Shown here: positions 34,875 to 44,425 of the stretch, piece after piece
Position numbering within the stretch: position 1 is the stretch's first letter
Layout: the number at the start of each line of letters is the position of its first letter
Origin: Dyella sp. C9
GTDB lineage: Bacteria; Pseudomonadota; Gammaproteobacteria; Xanthomonadales; Rhodanobacteraceae
NCBI RefSeq assembly: GCF_003332825.1
Contig: NZ_QIRF01000001.1
Span: 248,001-312,000, forward strand
Direction of reading: 5' to 3'
DNA length: 64,000 nucleotides
Program-made: the position numbers and the translations under genes
The notes under the pieces: generated by a model
Seen by the model: only the letters and a program-made list of their open reading frames with translations
Told to the model about the DNA's origin: nothing
The model's database searches: none

Positions 34875-36086
34875 ATGAGCAAGATCACCGATTTCAGCGT
34901 CTACCCCGACGAACACGGGCGTTTCGGCAACTACGGCGGCAGCTACGTGGCCGAGACGCTGATGGCGCCGTTGGCCGAGCTGACCGAGGCCTACCTGCGC
35001 CTGCGCCAGGACCCGGAATTCCTGGCCGAGCTGGACCGTGACCTGAAGTACTACGTGGGCCGTCCCAGCCCGGTCTATTACGCCGAACGGCTGTCGCAGC
35101 ACGTAGGCGGCGCGCGCATCCTGCTCAAGCGCGAGGACCTCAACCACACGGGTGCCCACAAGATCAACAACACCATCGGCCAGGCCCTGGTGGCTCGGCG
35201 CATGGGCAAGCCGCGCATCATCGCCGAGACCGGCGCGGGCCAGCATGGCGTGGCCAGCGCCACGGTGGCGGCGCGCTTCGGCCTCAAGTGCGTGGTGTAC
35301 ATGGGCGCGGTCGACATCGAGCGCCAGAAGATCAACGTCTATCGCATGAAGCTGCTCGGCGCCGAGGTGGTGCCGGTGACCTCCGGCTCCAAGACGCTGA
35401 AGGATGCGCTCAACGAGGCGATGCGCGACTGGGTCACCAACGTCGCCGACACCTTCTACATCATCGGCACCGTCGCGGGCCCGCATCCGTACCCTTTGAT
35501 GGTGCGCGACTTCAACGCCATCGTGGGCCGCGAGGCACGCGAGCAGGTGCAGGAGCAGTTCGGTCGCCTGCCGGACGTGATCACTGCCTGCGTGGGCGGC
35601 GGCTCCAACGCCATCGGCCTGTTCCATGCGTTCCTCAACGATCCGGGCGTGCGCATCGTCGGTGCCGAGGCGGCGGGCGAGGGCATCGCCACCGGGCATC
35701 ACGCGGCGTCGCTGGCGGCGGGGCGTCCAGGCGTGCTGCACGGCAACCGCACCTATGTGCTGTGCGACGACAACGGCCAGATCACCGAGACACATTCGGT
35801 GTCCGCTGGCCTCGATTACCCGGGCGTGGGGCCGGAACATGCCTTCCTGAAGGACGCGGGCCGTGCCGAATACGTGGGCGTGACCGACGACGAGGCCCTG
35901 GAGGCGTTCCACCTGCTGGCGCGTACCGAGGGCATCCTCGCCGCGCTCGAGTCCAGTCATGCCGTGGCGCAGGCGATCAAGCTCGCACGCGAGTATCCGA
36001 AGGACGGCCTGGTGCTGTGCAACCTTTCCGGTCGCGGCGACAAGGACGTGCACACCATCGCCGCGCGTGAAGGAGTCCAGGTATGA
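34875..36086 (+). CDS. trpB: Tryptophan synthase beta chain
   Basis: 403 residues. PLP lysine is Lys96 in [17 protein letters not shown] binds the cofactor phosphate, and [18 protein letters not shown] is the conserved COMM/active-site part. Condenses indole and serine; forms the alpha2-beta2 complex with TrpA. ATGA overlap with trpA. Divergent from trpI, which likely activates it. Confidence 0.98.
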   Translation: MSKITDFSVYPDEHGRFGNYGGSYVAETLMAPLAELTEAYLRLRQDPEFLAELDRDLKYYVGRPSPVYYAERLSQHVGGARILLKREDLNHTGAHKINNTIGQALVARRMGKPRIIAETGAGQHGVASATVAARFGLKCVVYMGAVDIERQKINVYRMKLLGAEVVPVTSGSKTLKDALNEAMRDWVTNVADTFYIIGTVAGPHPYPLMVRDFNAIVGREAREQVQEQFGRLPDVITACVGGGSNAIGLFHAFLNDPGVRIVGAEAAGEGIATGHHAASLAAGRPGVLHGNRTYVLCDDNGQITETHSVSAGLDYPGVGPEHAFLKDAGRAEYVGVTDDEALEAFHLLARTEGILAALESSHAVAQAIKLAREYPKDGLVLCNLSGRGDKDVHTIAAREGVQV

Positions 36087-36880
36087 GCCGCATCGACCGC
36101 CGTTTTGCCGAGTTGAAGGCCGCCGGCCGTACCGGCCTGATTCCCTTCGTCACCGCCGGCGATCCGGCCCCGCAGCATGCCGTGGCGCTGATGCATGCGC
36201 TGGTGGAAGCCGGTGCGGACGTGATCGAGCTGGGCGTGCCGTTCTCCGATCCCATGGCCGATGGCCCGGTGATCCAGCACGCCAGCGAGCGTGCGATCGA
36301 GAAGGGCGTGGGCCTCGGCGACGTGCTGCGCTGGGTGGCCGAGTTCCGCCAGCGCGACGCGCAGACGCCGATCGTGCTGATGGGCTACCTCAATCCGATC
36401 GAGATTCACGGCTACGCCCGTTTTGCGGCGGAGGCCGTGCAGGCGGGCGTGGATGGCGTGCTGATCGTCGATTGCCCGCTGGAAGAGTCTGCGGTGCTGC
36501 AACCCCTGAAAGACGCCGGCCTGCAGCAGATCCTGCTGGCGGCGCCCACCACCGCACCCCTGCGTATGGTGCAGTTGTGCGGGTCGGCGCAGGGTTTCCT
36601 GTACTATGTCTCGTTCGCCGGCATCACGGGCGCGGCACGATTGAGCACGGGCGACATCGCCGCTCGCGTGGCCGATATCCGTGCGAAGTCGAAGGCTCCG
36701 GTGGCCGTGGGGTTCGGCGTGCGCGATGCGCAGTCGGCCAAGGCCATCGCCGGCTTCGCGGATGCGGTGGTGATTGGCAGCGCGCTGGTGGAGCGCCTGG
36801 CCGGTGCGTCCGATGTCGAAGACATCGCCACGCGGGCCAAGGGTTTCCTGGCGCCAATCCGGCAAGCGCTGGACGCCTGA
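36083..36880 (+). CDS. trpA: Tryptophan synthase alpha chain
   Basis: 265-residue TIM barrel that splits indole-3-glycerol phosphate. The catalytic Glu is in [14 protein letters not shown], together with the catalytic Asp near 60 (FSDP region). [12 protein letters not shown] and [11 protein letters not shown] are standard. AGGAGTCCAGGT precedes its ATG within the trpB end. Followed by an intergenic pair of inverted C-rich repeats before accD. Confidence 0.97.
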   Translation: MSRIDRRFAELKAAGRTGLIPFVTAGDPAPQHAVALMHALVEAGADVIELGVPFSDPMADGPVIQHASERAIEKGVGLGDVLRWVAEFRQRDAQTPIVLMGYLNPIEIHGYARFAAEAVQAGVDGVLIVDCPLEESAVLQPLKDAGLQQILLAAPTTAPLRMVQLCGSAQGFLYYVSFAGITGAARLSTGDIAARVADIRAKSKAPVAVGFGVRDAQSAKAIAGFADAVVIGSALVERLAGASDVEDIATRAKGFLAPIRQALDA

Positions 36881-36892
36881 ACCTTGTTTCCT

Positions 36893-37042
36893 CTCCCCGT
36901 CGGGAGGGGGCTGAGGCGAGGGGCGGGGCTTGCGGTGGCGGTTGAATAAGCGTGCGTTGAACACATCACATGGTTCAACTCCGACCGAGGCAAGATTGGC
37001 CCCTCACCCCAACCCTCTCCCCGGAGGGGAGAGGGAGATGCT
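36893..37042. repeat. Inverted pair of CTCTCCCC-type intergenic elements
   Basis: The left copy (about 36893-36928) reads CCTCTCCCCGTCGGGAGGGG then GCTGAGGCGAGGGGCG. The right copy (about 37000-37038) is the same element in the opposite orientation, CCCCTCACCCCAACCCTCTC then CCCGGAGGGGAGAGGG. Each has its own stem of CTCTCCCC/GGGGAGAG type. They flank about 70 bases and lie between trpA and accD. Such CTCTCCCC elements recur in many proteobacterial intergenic regions. Confidence 0.7.
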
Positions 37043-37060
37043 CCACGAGGTTTGATTGAT

Positions 37061-37930
<870 letters not shown>

Positions 37931-37956
37931 TCTCGCGACAGGATCTACGCGAAAAG

Positions 37957-37983
37957 ACAGCGCCTTCGGGCGCTGTTTTTTTT
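37957..37983 (+). terminator. Canonical intrinsic terminator of accD
   Basis: ACAGCGCC (37957-37964), tetraloop TTCG, GGCGCTGT (37969-37976), then eight T (37976-37983). It ends 7 bases before repeat D. Confidence 0.95.
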
Positions 37984-37990
37984 GCCTGCG

Positions 37991-38093
37991 TTTTCCACAG
38001 GCGATGTGGACGTATGCGGGAGCAGCCTGTGGATAGGTGTCCTATCTGCCTGATGGCAAAGACGTCGCGACGCGGTGGCGCGAAATTGCGCAG
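37991..38093 (+). repeat. 103-bp DnaA-box-like repeat, copy D
   Basis: First of the three-copy array. TTTTCCACAGGCGATGTGGA, CCTGTGGATAGG at +36, hairpin GATAGG-TGT-CCTATC, and end AATTGCGCAG. The array D-E-F fills nearly the whole 579-base gap between accD and the PAP2 gene; I see no gene in it. Confidence 0.92.
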
Positions 38094-38119
38094 CGATGCA
38101 GCACGCACGTGCACGCCCA

Positions 38120-38146
38120 CCTGTAGGAGCGCACCTTGTGCGCGAC
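38120..38146 (+). repeat. GTAG-headed REP-like element, copy 3
   Basis: CCTGTAGGAGCGCACCTTGT then GCGCGAC, in the 70-base spacer between repeats D and E. Orientation is opposite to the REP-like copies in the two 82-base spacers. Confidence 0.75.
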
Positions 38147-38163
38147 TGGCGATCCCTCGCGGC

Positions 38164-38266
38164 TTTTCCACAGCCGATGTGGACGTGCGCACAAACAAGC
38201 TGTGGATAGGTGTCCTATCTGCCTGATGCCAAAGACGTCGCGACGCAGTGATGCGTCATTGCGCAG
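38164..38266 (+). repeat. 103-bp DnaA-box-like repeat, copy E
   Basis: 173 bases after D. TTTTCCACAGCCGATGTGGA, GCTGTGGATAGG, hairpin GATAGG-TGT-CCTATC, TCGCGACGC, end ATTGCGCAG. Its first 49 bases differ from copy B at a single position (base 26). Confidence 0.92.
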
Positions 38267-38283
38267 CGGTGTCGCGCGGGTGG

Positions 38284-38310
38284 GTCGCGCACAGGGTGCG
38301 CTCCTACAGG
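38284..38310 (-). repeat. GTAG-headed REP-like element, copy 4
   Basis: On the minus strand CCTGTAGGAGCGCACCCTGT then GCGCGAC, identical in core to copy 1. It lies in the 82-base spacer between repeats E and F, at the same place as copy 2 between B and C. Confidence 0.75.
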
Positions 38311-38348
38311 AGAGCGCTTCTCGCGCGTGGGGGCGATACCGCCGCAGG

Positions 38349-38451
38349 TTTTCCACAGCAGATGTGGATGCGCACGGGAGAAGCCTGTGGATAGGTAGGC
38401 TATCCGACTGATGGCAAAGAGATCGCGACGCGATGGTGCCTGATTGATCAG
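38349..38451 (+). repeat. 103-bp DnaA-box-like repeat, copy F
   Basis: Exactly 185 bases after E, like B to C. TTTTCCACAGCAGATGTGGA, CCTGTGGATAGG, hairpin GATAG-GTAGG-CTATC, end TTGATCAG. It ends 59 bases before the PAP2 stop. Confidence 0.92.
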
Positions 38452-38509
38452 CGGCGACGCGTGTCCCGTGGCGCGCGGGCGGCGCACCGGGCGAGGCCAC
38501 GCGCCAGGA

Positions 38510-39082
38510 TCAGCCGAGCAGCGCGTGGAATGGCAGCAGCCACAACGACAGCGCGCCCAGTGCGCTGCCGATCGCGGTGGCAGCGATGACGTCGCTGGGA
38601 TAATGCAGGCCGAGAATCACGCGCGAAGCGCCGATCAGCGCGGTGAAGGTGAGCAGCAGGGGCGCCAGCAGCGGATACCAGGCAAGCGCCACCACGGTGA
38701 AGCTCACCGCTTGCAGCGTATGGCCGGAGGGGAAGCTGAATTCGTCCAGTGGCGGCACATGGGCAATCACGCCGGGGCAGGCGCGGAACGGGCGCGGGCG
38801 GCGCGTCCAGCGCTTGAGCAGGCGATACAGCAGCAGCGCGGTCAGGCCGGTGAGGGCCATCTGGGCCGCGGCGAGCAGACCGCGCCGGCCGTCGATCAGC
38901 GCGAGGGCGAGCATCAGCGAGTACCAGAACACGCCATCGCCGAGCCGGCTGATGATGCCGAAGAACACGCCGACGGCGCGGCGCGTGCCCCAGCGGTTGG
39001 CCGCCACGCACATGCGGCGGTCGATGGCGAAGCGGGGTCCTGCAGGCAGATCAGGCGTGTGCAGTGGTGGCATGGTGTTCAT
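38510..39082 (-). CDS. PAP2-family phosphatase
   Basis: 190 residues, about five hydrophobic segments. The three PAP2 motifs are visible: KRWTRRPRP, PSGHT and SRVILGLHYPSD. PAP2 membrane phosphatases act on lipid phosphates such as phosphatidic acid, or undecaprenyl pyrophosphate. ATG at 39082 has AGGAG 7 bases upstream; in-frame ATGs at 39088 and 39073 are alternatives. Its start lies within the 3' end of the glycosyltransferase gene, so the two are coupled. A lipid-linked glycan role is inference. Confidence 0.9.
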   Translation of the reverse strand: MNTMPPLHTPDLPAGPRFAIDRRMCVAANRWGTRRAVGVFFGIISRLGDGVFWYSLMLALALIDGRRGLLAAAQMALTGLTALLLYRLLKRWTRRPRPFRACPGVIAHVPPLDEFSFPSGHTLQAVSFTVVALAWYPLLAPLLLTFTALIGASRVILGLHYPSDVIAATAIGSALGALSLWLLPFHALLG

Positions 39083-40211
39083 GCGCATTCTCCTGGGCCA
39101 GTTCACGCAACAGGTTTTCGAATTCGCGGATGACCGCGTCGGGCGAGAGGCTGGCGATGCTGGCATGCGCCGCCCGCCCCATGTGGCGGATCAGGCTGGC
39201 ATTGCCGGCGAGCATCGCGGTGGATTGGATGAAGTCCTGCTCATTGCCGGCATCGATGCGATAGCCGTTGTGGCCGCTGCGCAAGTGTTCGCGCGCGGCG
39301 CCTTCCTCGTACGCCACCACCGGCAATCCCGACGCCAAGGCTTCGAGGATCACGTTGCCGAAGGGTTCGCTGAGGCTGGGGAAGGGGAACAGATCGGCGC
39401 TTGCATAGTGGCGCGCCAGCGCCTCGCCGCGTTGCACGCCGGCGAAGATGAAGTCGGGGTTGGCCTCCTGCAGCGCAGCGCGTGCCGGGCCGTCGCCGAC
39501 CCACACATAGCGTGCCTTCGGCACCTGCTGCTGGATGGCGCGAAAGGCACGCACGGCCAGGTCCAGGTTCTTTTCCGGCGCTATGCGGCCGACGTAGAGC
39601 ACCACCGGCGTATTGCCGTCCACGCCCCAGCTGTCGCGCTGCTCTGTGCAGCGATGGCGCGGGTGAAACAGCTGCGTGTCGACCGCGCGACGCAGCAGGC
39701 GGGCGGTCGATACGCCCAGTGCGGCCAGCTCGGCGGCGAGCGCTTCGGTGGGCACCAGGGTGGCGGCGGCACGGCGGTGGAAGCGGCGCAGGTAGCCACG
39801 CACCACCGGCGTGAGGAAGCCTACGCCGTAGTGGTCGGCATAGGTATCGAAACGGGTGTGGAAGCCGGTGGCGGTGGGAATGCCCAGCCGTTGGGCCGCG
39901 CGCACGGCCGACCAGCCCAGTGGGCCCTCGGTGGCCACGTAGATCGCATCCGGGCGCAGCCGCGTCCAACGTTCGCGTAGGGTGCGCCCTGCCGGCAGGC
40001 CGAAGCGCAGGCCGGGGTAGCGGGGCAACGAGGCGCCGCGGACTTCCAGGGTGACAATGCCCGGCTCGTCCGGGAAAGGCTGCTGCTGGCGCGGACGGAT
40101 CAGGTCGACCGTGTGCCCCTGCGACGCCAGTCCGGCGGCGAGGCTGTGCACGGTCAGTGCCACGCCGTTGATCTCGGGTGGATAGGTCTCGCTGACGATG
40201 CCGATGCGCAC
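39051..40211 (-). CDS. GT4 glycosyltransferase (alpha-mannosyltransferase-like)
   Basis: 386 residues. MRIGIVSETYPPEINGVALT start, Rossmann-like LYVGRIAPEKNLDLAVRAF, and the E-x7-E region PSLSEPFGNVILEALASGLP. It is GT-B fold, GT4. The overall N-terminus resembles MgtA-type mannosyltransferases using GDP-mannose and diacylglycerol-linked or polyprenyl acceptors; donor and acceptor here are unknown. It overlaps the PAP2 phosphatase, suggesting glycolipid or polysaccharide metabolism. Confidence 0.9.
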   Translation of the reverse strand: MRIGIVSETYPPEINGVALTVHSLAAGLASQGHTVDLIRPRQQQPFPDEPGIVTLEVRGASLPRYPGLRFGLPAGRTLRERWTRLRPDAIYVATEGPLGWSAVRAAQRLGIPTATGFHTRFDTYADHYGVGFLTPVVRGYLRRFHRRAAATLVPTEALAAELAALGVSTARLLRRAVDTQLFHPRHRCTEQRDSWGVDGNTPVVLYVGRIAPEKNLDLAVRAFRAIQQQVPKARYVWVGDGPARAALQEANPDFIFAGVQRGEALARHYASADLFPFPSLSEPFGNVILEALASGLPVVAYEEGAAREHLRSGHNGYRIDAGNEQDFIQSTAMLAGNASLIRHMGRAAHASIASLSPDAVIREFENLLRELAQENAHEHHATTAHA

Positions 40212-40378
40212 TTGTACTTACCGTTTGCTGGCCCTGTGCAGGTTCCTCCCGTGGCGTTGCGGGGGCGTGGCGTGTGTGTGACGCCCCCATGACGGCGGTC
40301 ACGGCAGGGCCGGTGATGAGGTTCTATGCGCGTCGTTCGCGAGTACACTGCCCAGACTCACCCGCGCGGAGACACCCC

Positions 40379-40813
40379 ATGAAACGCATGCTGCTGGTAT
40401 TTGCACTGGCCGCCCTGGCTGGCGGCGTCATCGCCGCCGACGCGCCGGGTCTTCCCGTCACCAAGGCACCGGCAGGCGCCGAGGTCTACATCATTTCGCC
40501 GCAGGACGGCGCCACGGTCGGGCAAGACGTCACCGTGCAGTTCGGCCTCAAGGGCATGGGCGTGGCGCCGGCCGGCGTGAAGAAGGAAGGCACCGGCCAC
40601 CATCATCTGCTGGTGGACGTGACCGACCTGCCGGCGGCGGGCCAGCCGATTCCCAAGGACGAGCACCACCTGCACTTCGGCAACGGTCAGACCGAGACGA
40701 CGCTCAAGCTGGCCCCGGGCAAGCACACCCTGCAGCTCGAGCTGGCCGACGAAAACCACATTCCGTTCGACCCGCCGATCGTCTCCAAGAAGATCACCGT
40801 CACCGTGAAGTGA
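40379..40813 (+). CDS. DUF4399 periplasmic protein
   Basis: 144 residues with signal peptide MKRMLLVFALAALAGGVIAA. The mature domain, VYIISPQDGATVGQDVTVQF...KEGTGHHHLLVD...DEHHLHFGNGQTET, is the DUF4399 core, an Ig-like beta fold with conserved His residues (GHHHL, EHHLHF) that could bind a metal. GCGGAGA lies 6 bases upstream. Function of the family is not known. Confidence 0.85.
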   Translation: MKRMLLVFALAALAGGVIAADAPGLPVTKAPAGAEVYIISPQDGATVGQDVTVQFGLKGMGVAPAGVKKEGTGHHHLLVDVTDLPAAGQPIPKDEHHLHFGNGQTETTLKLAPGKHTLQLELADENHIPFDPPIVSKKITVTVK

Positions 40814-40878
40814 CACCTCGCGGGCGGCGCGGCCTTCGGTCCGCCGCCCGTGGATGCCGGTCAGGGGCGCGGATCGGC

Positions 40879-40884
40879 TAAAAT
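40879..40884 (+). promoter_or_regulatory. Putative -10 of gltX
   Basis: TAAAAT 35 bases before the gltX ATG. The -35 is not clear. Supported by position only. Confidence 0.35.
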
Positions 40885-40918
40885 TGGCGTTTTCGCCTTT
40901 CAGGACAGCCTCCGTCCC

Positions 40919-42319
40919 ATGACCGTCCGCACCCGTTTCGCCCCCAGTCCCACCGGTTTCCTGCACATCGGCGGCGCCCGCACGGCGCTGTATTGCTGGC
41001 TGGAGGCCCGTCGCCGCGGCGGCCAGTTCGTGCTGCGCATCGAGGACACCGACCGCGAGCGTTCCACCGAGGAAGCCGTGCAGGCCATCCTCGATGGCAT
41101 GCAGTGGCTGGGCCTCAACCATGACGAAGGCCCGATCTACCAGACCACCCGCCTGGAGCGTTACAAGCAGGTCGCCGACGAACTGCTCAAGGCCGGCAAG
41201 GCCTATTACGCCTACGAGAGCAAGGACGAGATCGAGGCCATGCGCAACGAGGCGATGGCCAAGGGCGAGAAGCCCCGCTACAACGGCTATTACCGCGACC
41301 GCAACGAGCCGTATCGCGACGACCCGAACCGCGTGATCCGCTTCAAGAACCCGATCGAGGGTTCGGTGGTGTTCGACGACAAGGTGAAGGGCCGCGTGGA
41401 GTGGAGCAACGCCGAGCTCGACGACCTGGTGATCTTCCGTTCCGATGGCTGGCCGACCTACAACTTCGCCGTGGTGGTCGACGACATCGACATGGGCATC
41501 ACCGAGGTGATTCGTGGCGACGACCACGTCAACAATACCCCGCGCCAGATCAACATCTACCACGCGCTGGGCGCGCCGGTGCCGGAGTTCGCGCACCTGC
41601 CGATGATCCTGGGCCCGGACGGCCAGAAGCTCAGCAAGCGCCACGGCGCGGTGAGCGTAATGCAGTACCGCGACGACGGCTTCCTGCCGCACGCGCTGCT
41701 CAACTACCTGGTGCGCCTGGGCTGGTCGCATGGCGACCAGGAGATCTTCTCCGAAGAGGAGATGATCCGCCTGTTCGACGTCGCCGACGTCAACAAGGCC
41801 GCGTCGCGCTTCGACGTCACCAAGCTGTCCTGGCTCAACCAGCATTACCTGAAGACCGAGGATCCCGCGTCGATCGCGCCGGAGTTCGAGTGGCACCTGA
41901 CCCAGGCGGGCATCGACTACAGCAAGGGCCCGAACCCGGCCGATGTGATCGTCGCGCTGCGCGATCGCGTGCAGACGCTGAAGGAAATGGCCGAGCGCGC
42001 CAAGATCTGGTACGGCCCCATCACCGAATGGGACGACAAGGCCGTGGCCAAGCACCTGCAGAACGATAGCGCGGTGGCCGTGCTGGAAGCAGCGAAGGAA
42101 CTGCTCGCGGATGTCGAGTGGAAGCCGGAGCCGATCCATGGCGTGATCGAGCAGGTTGCGGCCAGGCTGGAGCTGGGCATGGGCAAGATCGCCCAGCCGC
42201 TGCGCGTGGCGATGACCGGCACCCAGGTGTCGCCGTCGATCGACCACACGATTTATCTCGCGGGGCGCGAGGTGGCGATCAAGCGCATCGAGGATGCGGT
42301 GGTGAAGGCGAAGGGGTGA
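40919..42319 (+). CDS. gltX: Glutamyl-tRNA synthetase
   Basis: 466 residues, class I. HIGH motif as HIGG (16-19) in [22 protein letters not shown] motif as [20 protein letters not shown] and [24 protein letters not shown] are standard. C-terminal anticodon-binding domain ends [11 protein letters not shown]. No zinc-binding cysteines are visible in the usual region. Followed by a strong terminator; no tRNA gene next to it. Confidence 0.97.
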   Translation: MTVRTRFAPSPTGFLHIGGARTALYCWLEARRRGGQFVLRIEDTDRERSTEEAVQAILDGMQWLGLNHDEGPIYQTTRLERYKQVADELLKAGKAYYAYESKDEIEAMRNEAMAKGEKPRYNGYYRDRNEPYRDDPNRVIRFKNPIEGSVVFDDKVKGRVEWSNAELDDLVIFRSDGWPTYNFAVVVDDIDMGITEVIRGDDHVNNTPRQINIYHALGAPVPEFAHLPMILGPDGQKLSKRHGAVSVMQYRDDGFLPHALLNYLVRLGWSHGDQEIFSEEEMIRLFDVADVNKAASRFDVTKLSWLNQHYLKTEDPASIAPEFEWHLTQAGIDYSKGPNPADVIVALRDRVQTLKEMAERAKIWYGPITEWDDKAVAKHLQNDSAVAVLEAAKELLADVEWKPEPIHGVIEQVAARLELGMGKIAQPLRVAMTGTQVSPSIDHTIYLAGREVAIKRIEDAVVKAKG

Positions 42320-42352
42320 GTGGAGTTTGCGGGATTCGGAATTGAGATGAGG

Positions 42353-42387
42353 CCGCGAGCGCGCAAGGCGCTCGCGGAGTCTCTTGT
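42353..42387 (+). terminator. Stem-loop terminator of gltX
   Basis: CCGCGAGCGC (42353-42362), loop GCAAG, GCGCTCGCGG (42368-42377), followed by AGTCTCTTGT. It begins 34 bases after the gltX stop. The T-run is imperfect. Confidence 0.75.
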
Positions 42388-42575
42388 CGTCTCCCAACGG
42401 AGGCCGGACGGCGTGCGAAGCACTGAGTACGCCCGTAGGGCGGCCCCGAAGGGGCCAGCGTAGCGAGTCACCCAGCGCCTTTCGCCGTTTTTGACGTTTC
42501 CGCGATCGGGCTCGCCTCCGACCGAAGGGAGGCCAAAGCCAAGGCCAAGGGCGAGAGCAAGAGCTGGTTTTCTCC

Positions 42576-42602
42576 CTGTAGGAGCGCACCCTGTGGGCGA
42601 CC
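42576..42602 (+). repeat. GTAG-headed REP-like element, copy 5 (left half of inverted pair)
   Basis: CCTGTAGGAGCGCACCCTGT then GGGCGAC: the stem has one substitution (GTGGGC for GTGCGC). With copy 6 it forms a 70-base inverted pair that could fold into a long stem of about 19 base pairs. Confidence 0.75.
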
Positions 42603-42619
42603 GCCGTTCGCCCCGGTTG

Positions 42620-42645
42620 ATCGCGCACAGGGTGCGCTCCTACAA
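42620..42645 (-). repeat. GTAG-headed REP-like element, copy 6 (right half of inverted pair)
   Basis: On the minus strand TTGTAGGAGCGCACCCTGTG then CGCGA. Opposed to copy 5 at a distance of 17 bases, the geometry of a BIME-like REP doublet. Confidence 0.75.
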
Positions 42646-42949
42646 GGAGCAAAACACGTTTCGCCTGGCGATATCCCGCGCGGCGGCGCGAGCCCGCAAA
42701 GGCTCCCCGTGAGGGGGAACGGGCCCGCCAGGGGATCGATACGGATGTCGATCCCTTCCGTCTGGGCAGGAGCCCGGTCGAAAAGCCCGACCGGCGCCGA
42801 GTGGGGGCTTCCTCTTTGGCAAGCGAGAGAAAGGGCCCCGGCCTTCCGCGGGACTAGCTTCGCGTCGCCGGTTGGAGGACGGAACCCCGCAGGAGGTGAG
42901 CCTTCTCGCGGAGGTACTCCGTTCGTGCGGGATTGGTGCTACAGCCCGA

Positions 42950-44425
42950 TCACCCCGCCTTACCCGCCGCCGAATCCATCCACCCACCCCCTAACGCCTG
43001 AATCAACGCCGCCGTATCACTCAGCCGCGCCGCCTGCGCCTGCACCCGCGCCATGCGCGCCTGCTGATACGCCTGCTGTGCGTTGATCAACGTGAGCACG
43101 TTGACGTAGCCCAGCTGCTGCTGTTTCTGCGTGAGCACCAGGGTGCGCTCGGCGGCCTTCTCGGCATCATCCGCCGCGGCCAGTGCGCGTGCATCGGCAT
43201 CAATGGCGTACAGGGTGTCGGCAACGTTCTGGAACGCGCCCAGCACTACGCTGCGGTATTGCGCGGCCGACTGCTGCAGGGCCGCTTCGGCGGCGCGCTG
43301 CTTGTGCTTGAGGGCGCCGAAGTCGAACACGGTCTGGCTGACGCTGCCGGCCAGGGTCCAGAAGATGTTGTCGTCGGTGAACATGCGCGTGAACGAGGTG
43401 CTGCTGCCGCCGTAGGCACCGGAGAGGCTGAACTGCGGCAGGCGGTTGGCCAGGGCCACGCCGACCTGGGCACTGGCGTCGTGCACGTTTTCCTCGGCGG
43501 CGCGCACGTCGGGACGCTGGGTCACCAGTTGCGAGGGCAGGGCCTGTGGCAGCGTGACGGGCAGGGTGAGGTGCTCGAGGTCGAACTCGGGTGCACCCGC
43601 CTGGTCCGGCGTGTCGCCGCACAGGTCGGCCAGCAGGTCGCGATTCTGTTCCAGTTGCTTCTGCAGGCCAGGCAGTGCCTGCCGCGCCTGCGCCAATGCG
43701 CTCTCCTGCGCGGCGACGTCGAGGCCCGAGGCATAGCCCAGCCGCGCCTGGTCATGCAGGATGCCCAGCGCGCGCGTCTGCGCATCGATCACCGCCTGGG
43801 TGGCGTCGATCTGCGCGCGCAGCGAGGCCTCCTGGATGGCCGCGTTGACCACGTTGGCCGCCAGGCTCAGTCGTGCGGCTTCCAACTGGTAGCGCTGGTT
43901 GTCGGCCTGCGCCTGCAGCGACTCCACCGTGCGGCGGTTGAGCCCGAACACATCCGGCGCGTAGCTGATGCTGAGCTGGGCGGTATGCAGCGTGTAGTAA
44001 GCGGCACCGGAGGTGAGCGTTGGCGACAGGGTGCCGACTGCGTCGCGCTGGCGCGAAGGCGTGTAATTGAGCTGCGCGCTGGGAAAGAACGTGGCGCGCT
44101 GGGCGGCCACGTTTTCCTGGGCCTGGTGCAAGGCTGCCGTCGCGGCGTCGAGATCCGGGTTGTGCGCCAGCGCGCGCTGCACGCGGGCATTGAGTGCCTC
44201 GGAGCCGAACACCTGCCACCAGGTCTGGCTGATCGATGCGCTGGATGACCACTGCTGCGGACCACCGCTCGCGCTGCCGCTGGTCGTGGCGATGGACTCG
44301 CGCGTGAACTGTGCTGGCGCGGGCGTGGCGGGGCGCCGGTAGTCGGGACCGACGGCGCAGCCCGCGCTGGCGGCCAGGGCCAGGGTCAGCACGCTGTAAC
44401 GCAGCGTATTCAGGGGCAACCTCAT
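42950..44425 (-). CDS. NodT-type outer-membrane efflux factor
   Basis: 491 residues. Lipoprotein signal with lipobox ASAGC (Cys at 22), then AVGPDYRRPATPAP, typical of NodT/OprM lipoproteins. Two outer-membrane efflux repeats follow, with LDAATAALHQAQENVAAQRA and the duplicate VRAAEENVHDASAQVGVALA. It forms the outer-membrane channel for the RND pump. Start at 44425 has GGAGGAAG upstream and overlaps the pump's stop by ATGA. Third gene of the pump operon. Confidence 0.92.
   Translation of the reverse strand: MRLPLNTLRYSVLTLALAASAGCAVGPDYRRPATPAPAQFTRESIATTSGSASGGPQQWSSSASISQTWWQVFGSEALNARVQRALAHNPDLDAATAALHQAQENVAAQRATFFPSAQLNYTPSRQRDAVGTLSPTLTSGAAYYTLHTAQLSISYAPDVFGLNRRTVESLQAQADNQRYQLEAARLSLAANVVNAAIQEASLRAQIDATQAVIDAQTRALGILHDQARLGYASGLDVAAQESALAQARQALPGLQKQLEQNRDLLADLCGDTPDQAGAPEFDLEHLTLPVTLPQALPSQLVTQRPDVRAAEENVHDASAQVGVALANRLPQFSLSGAYGGSSTSFTRMFTDDNIFWTLAGSVSQTVFDFGALKHKQRAAEAALQQSAAQYRSVVLGAFQNVADTLYAIDADARALAAADDAEKAAERTLVLTQKQQQLGYVNVLTLINAQQAYQQARMARVQAQAARLSDTAALIQALGGGWMDSAAGKAG

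Larger units (their letters stand above)
42388..42949. other. Non-coding region with palindromes and REP pair
   Basis: Contains a GGCCCC-GAA-GGGGCC hairpin (42442-42456), an inverted pair of REP-like elements (42576-42645), and further GC-rich stretches with no ribosome sites. Open frames on the plus strand (for example from 42709) lack start signals, run into low-complexity Pro tracts, and match no family I know. The RND outer-membrane gene ends at 42950. Confidence 0.5.

Noticed and set aside
37991..38451. CRISPR array
   Set aside because: Modules are 103 bases, only three per locus, the spacers are similar to each other, and no cas gene is near.
37991..38451. Replication origin
   Set aside because: DnaA-box-like motifs are present, but dnaA, dnaN, rpmH, gidA are absent and there is no AT-rich unwinding element.
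42320..42949. tRNA gene next to gltX
   Set aside because: I looked for a TTC loop and acceptor pairing and found none.
42709..43086. A 125-codon plus-strand frame before the outer-membrane factor
   Set aside because: No ribosome site, Pro-rich tail antisense to the RND outer-membrane gene, no recognisable family.
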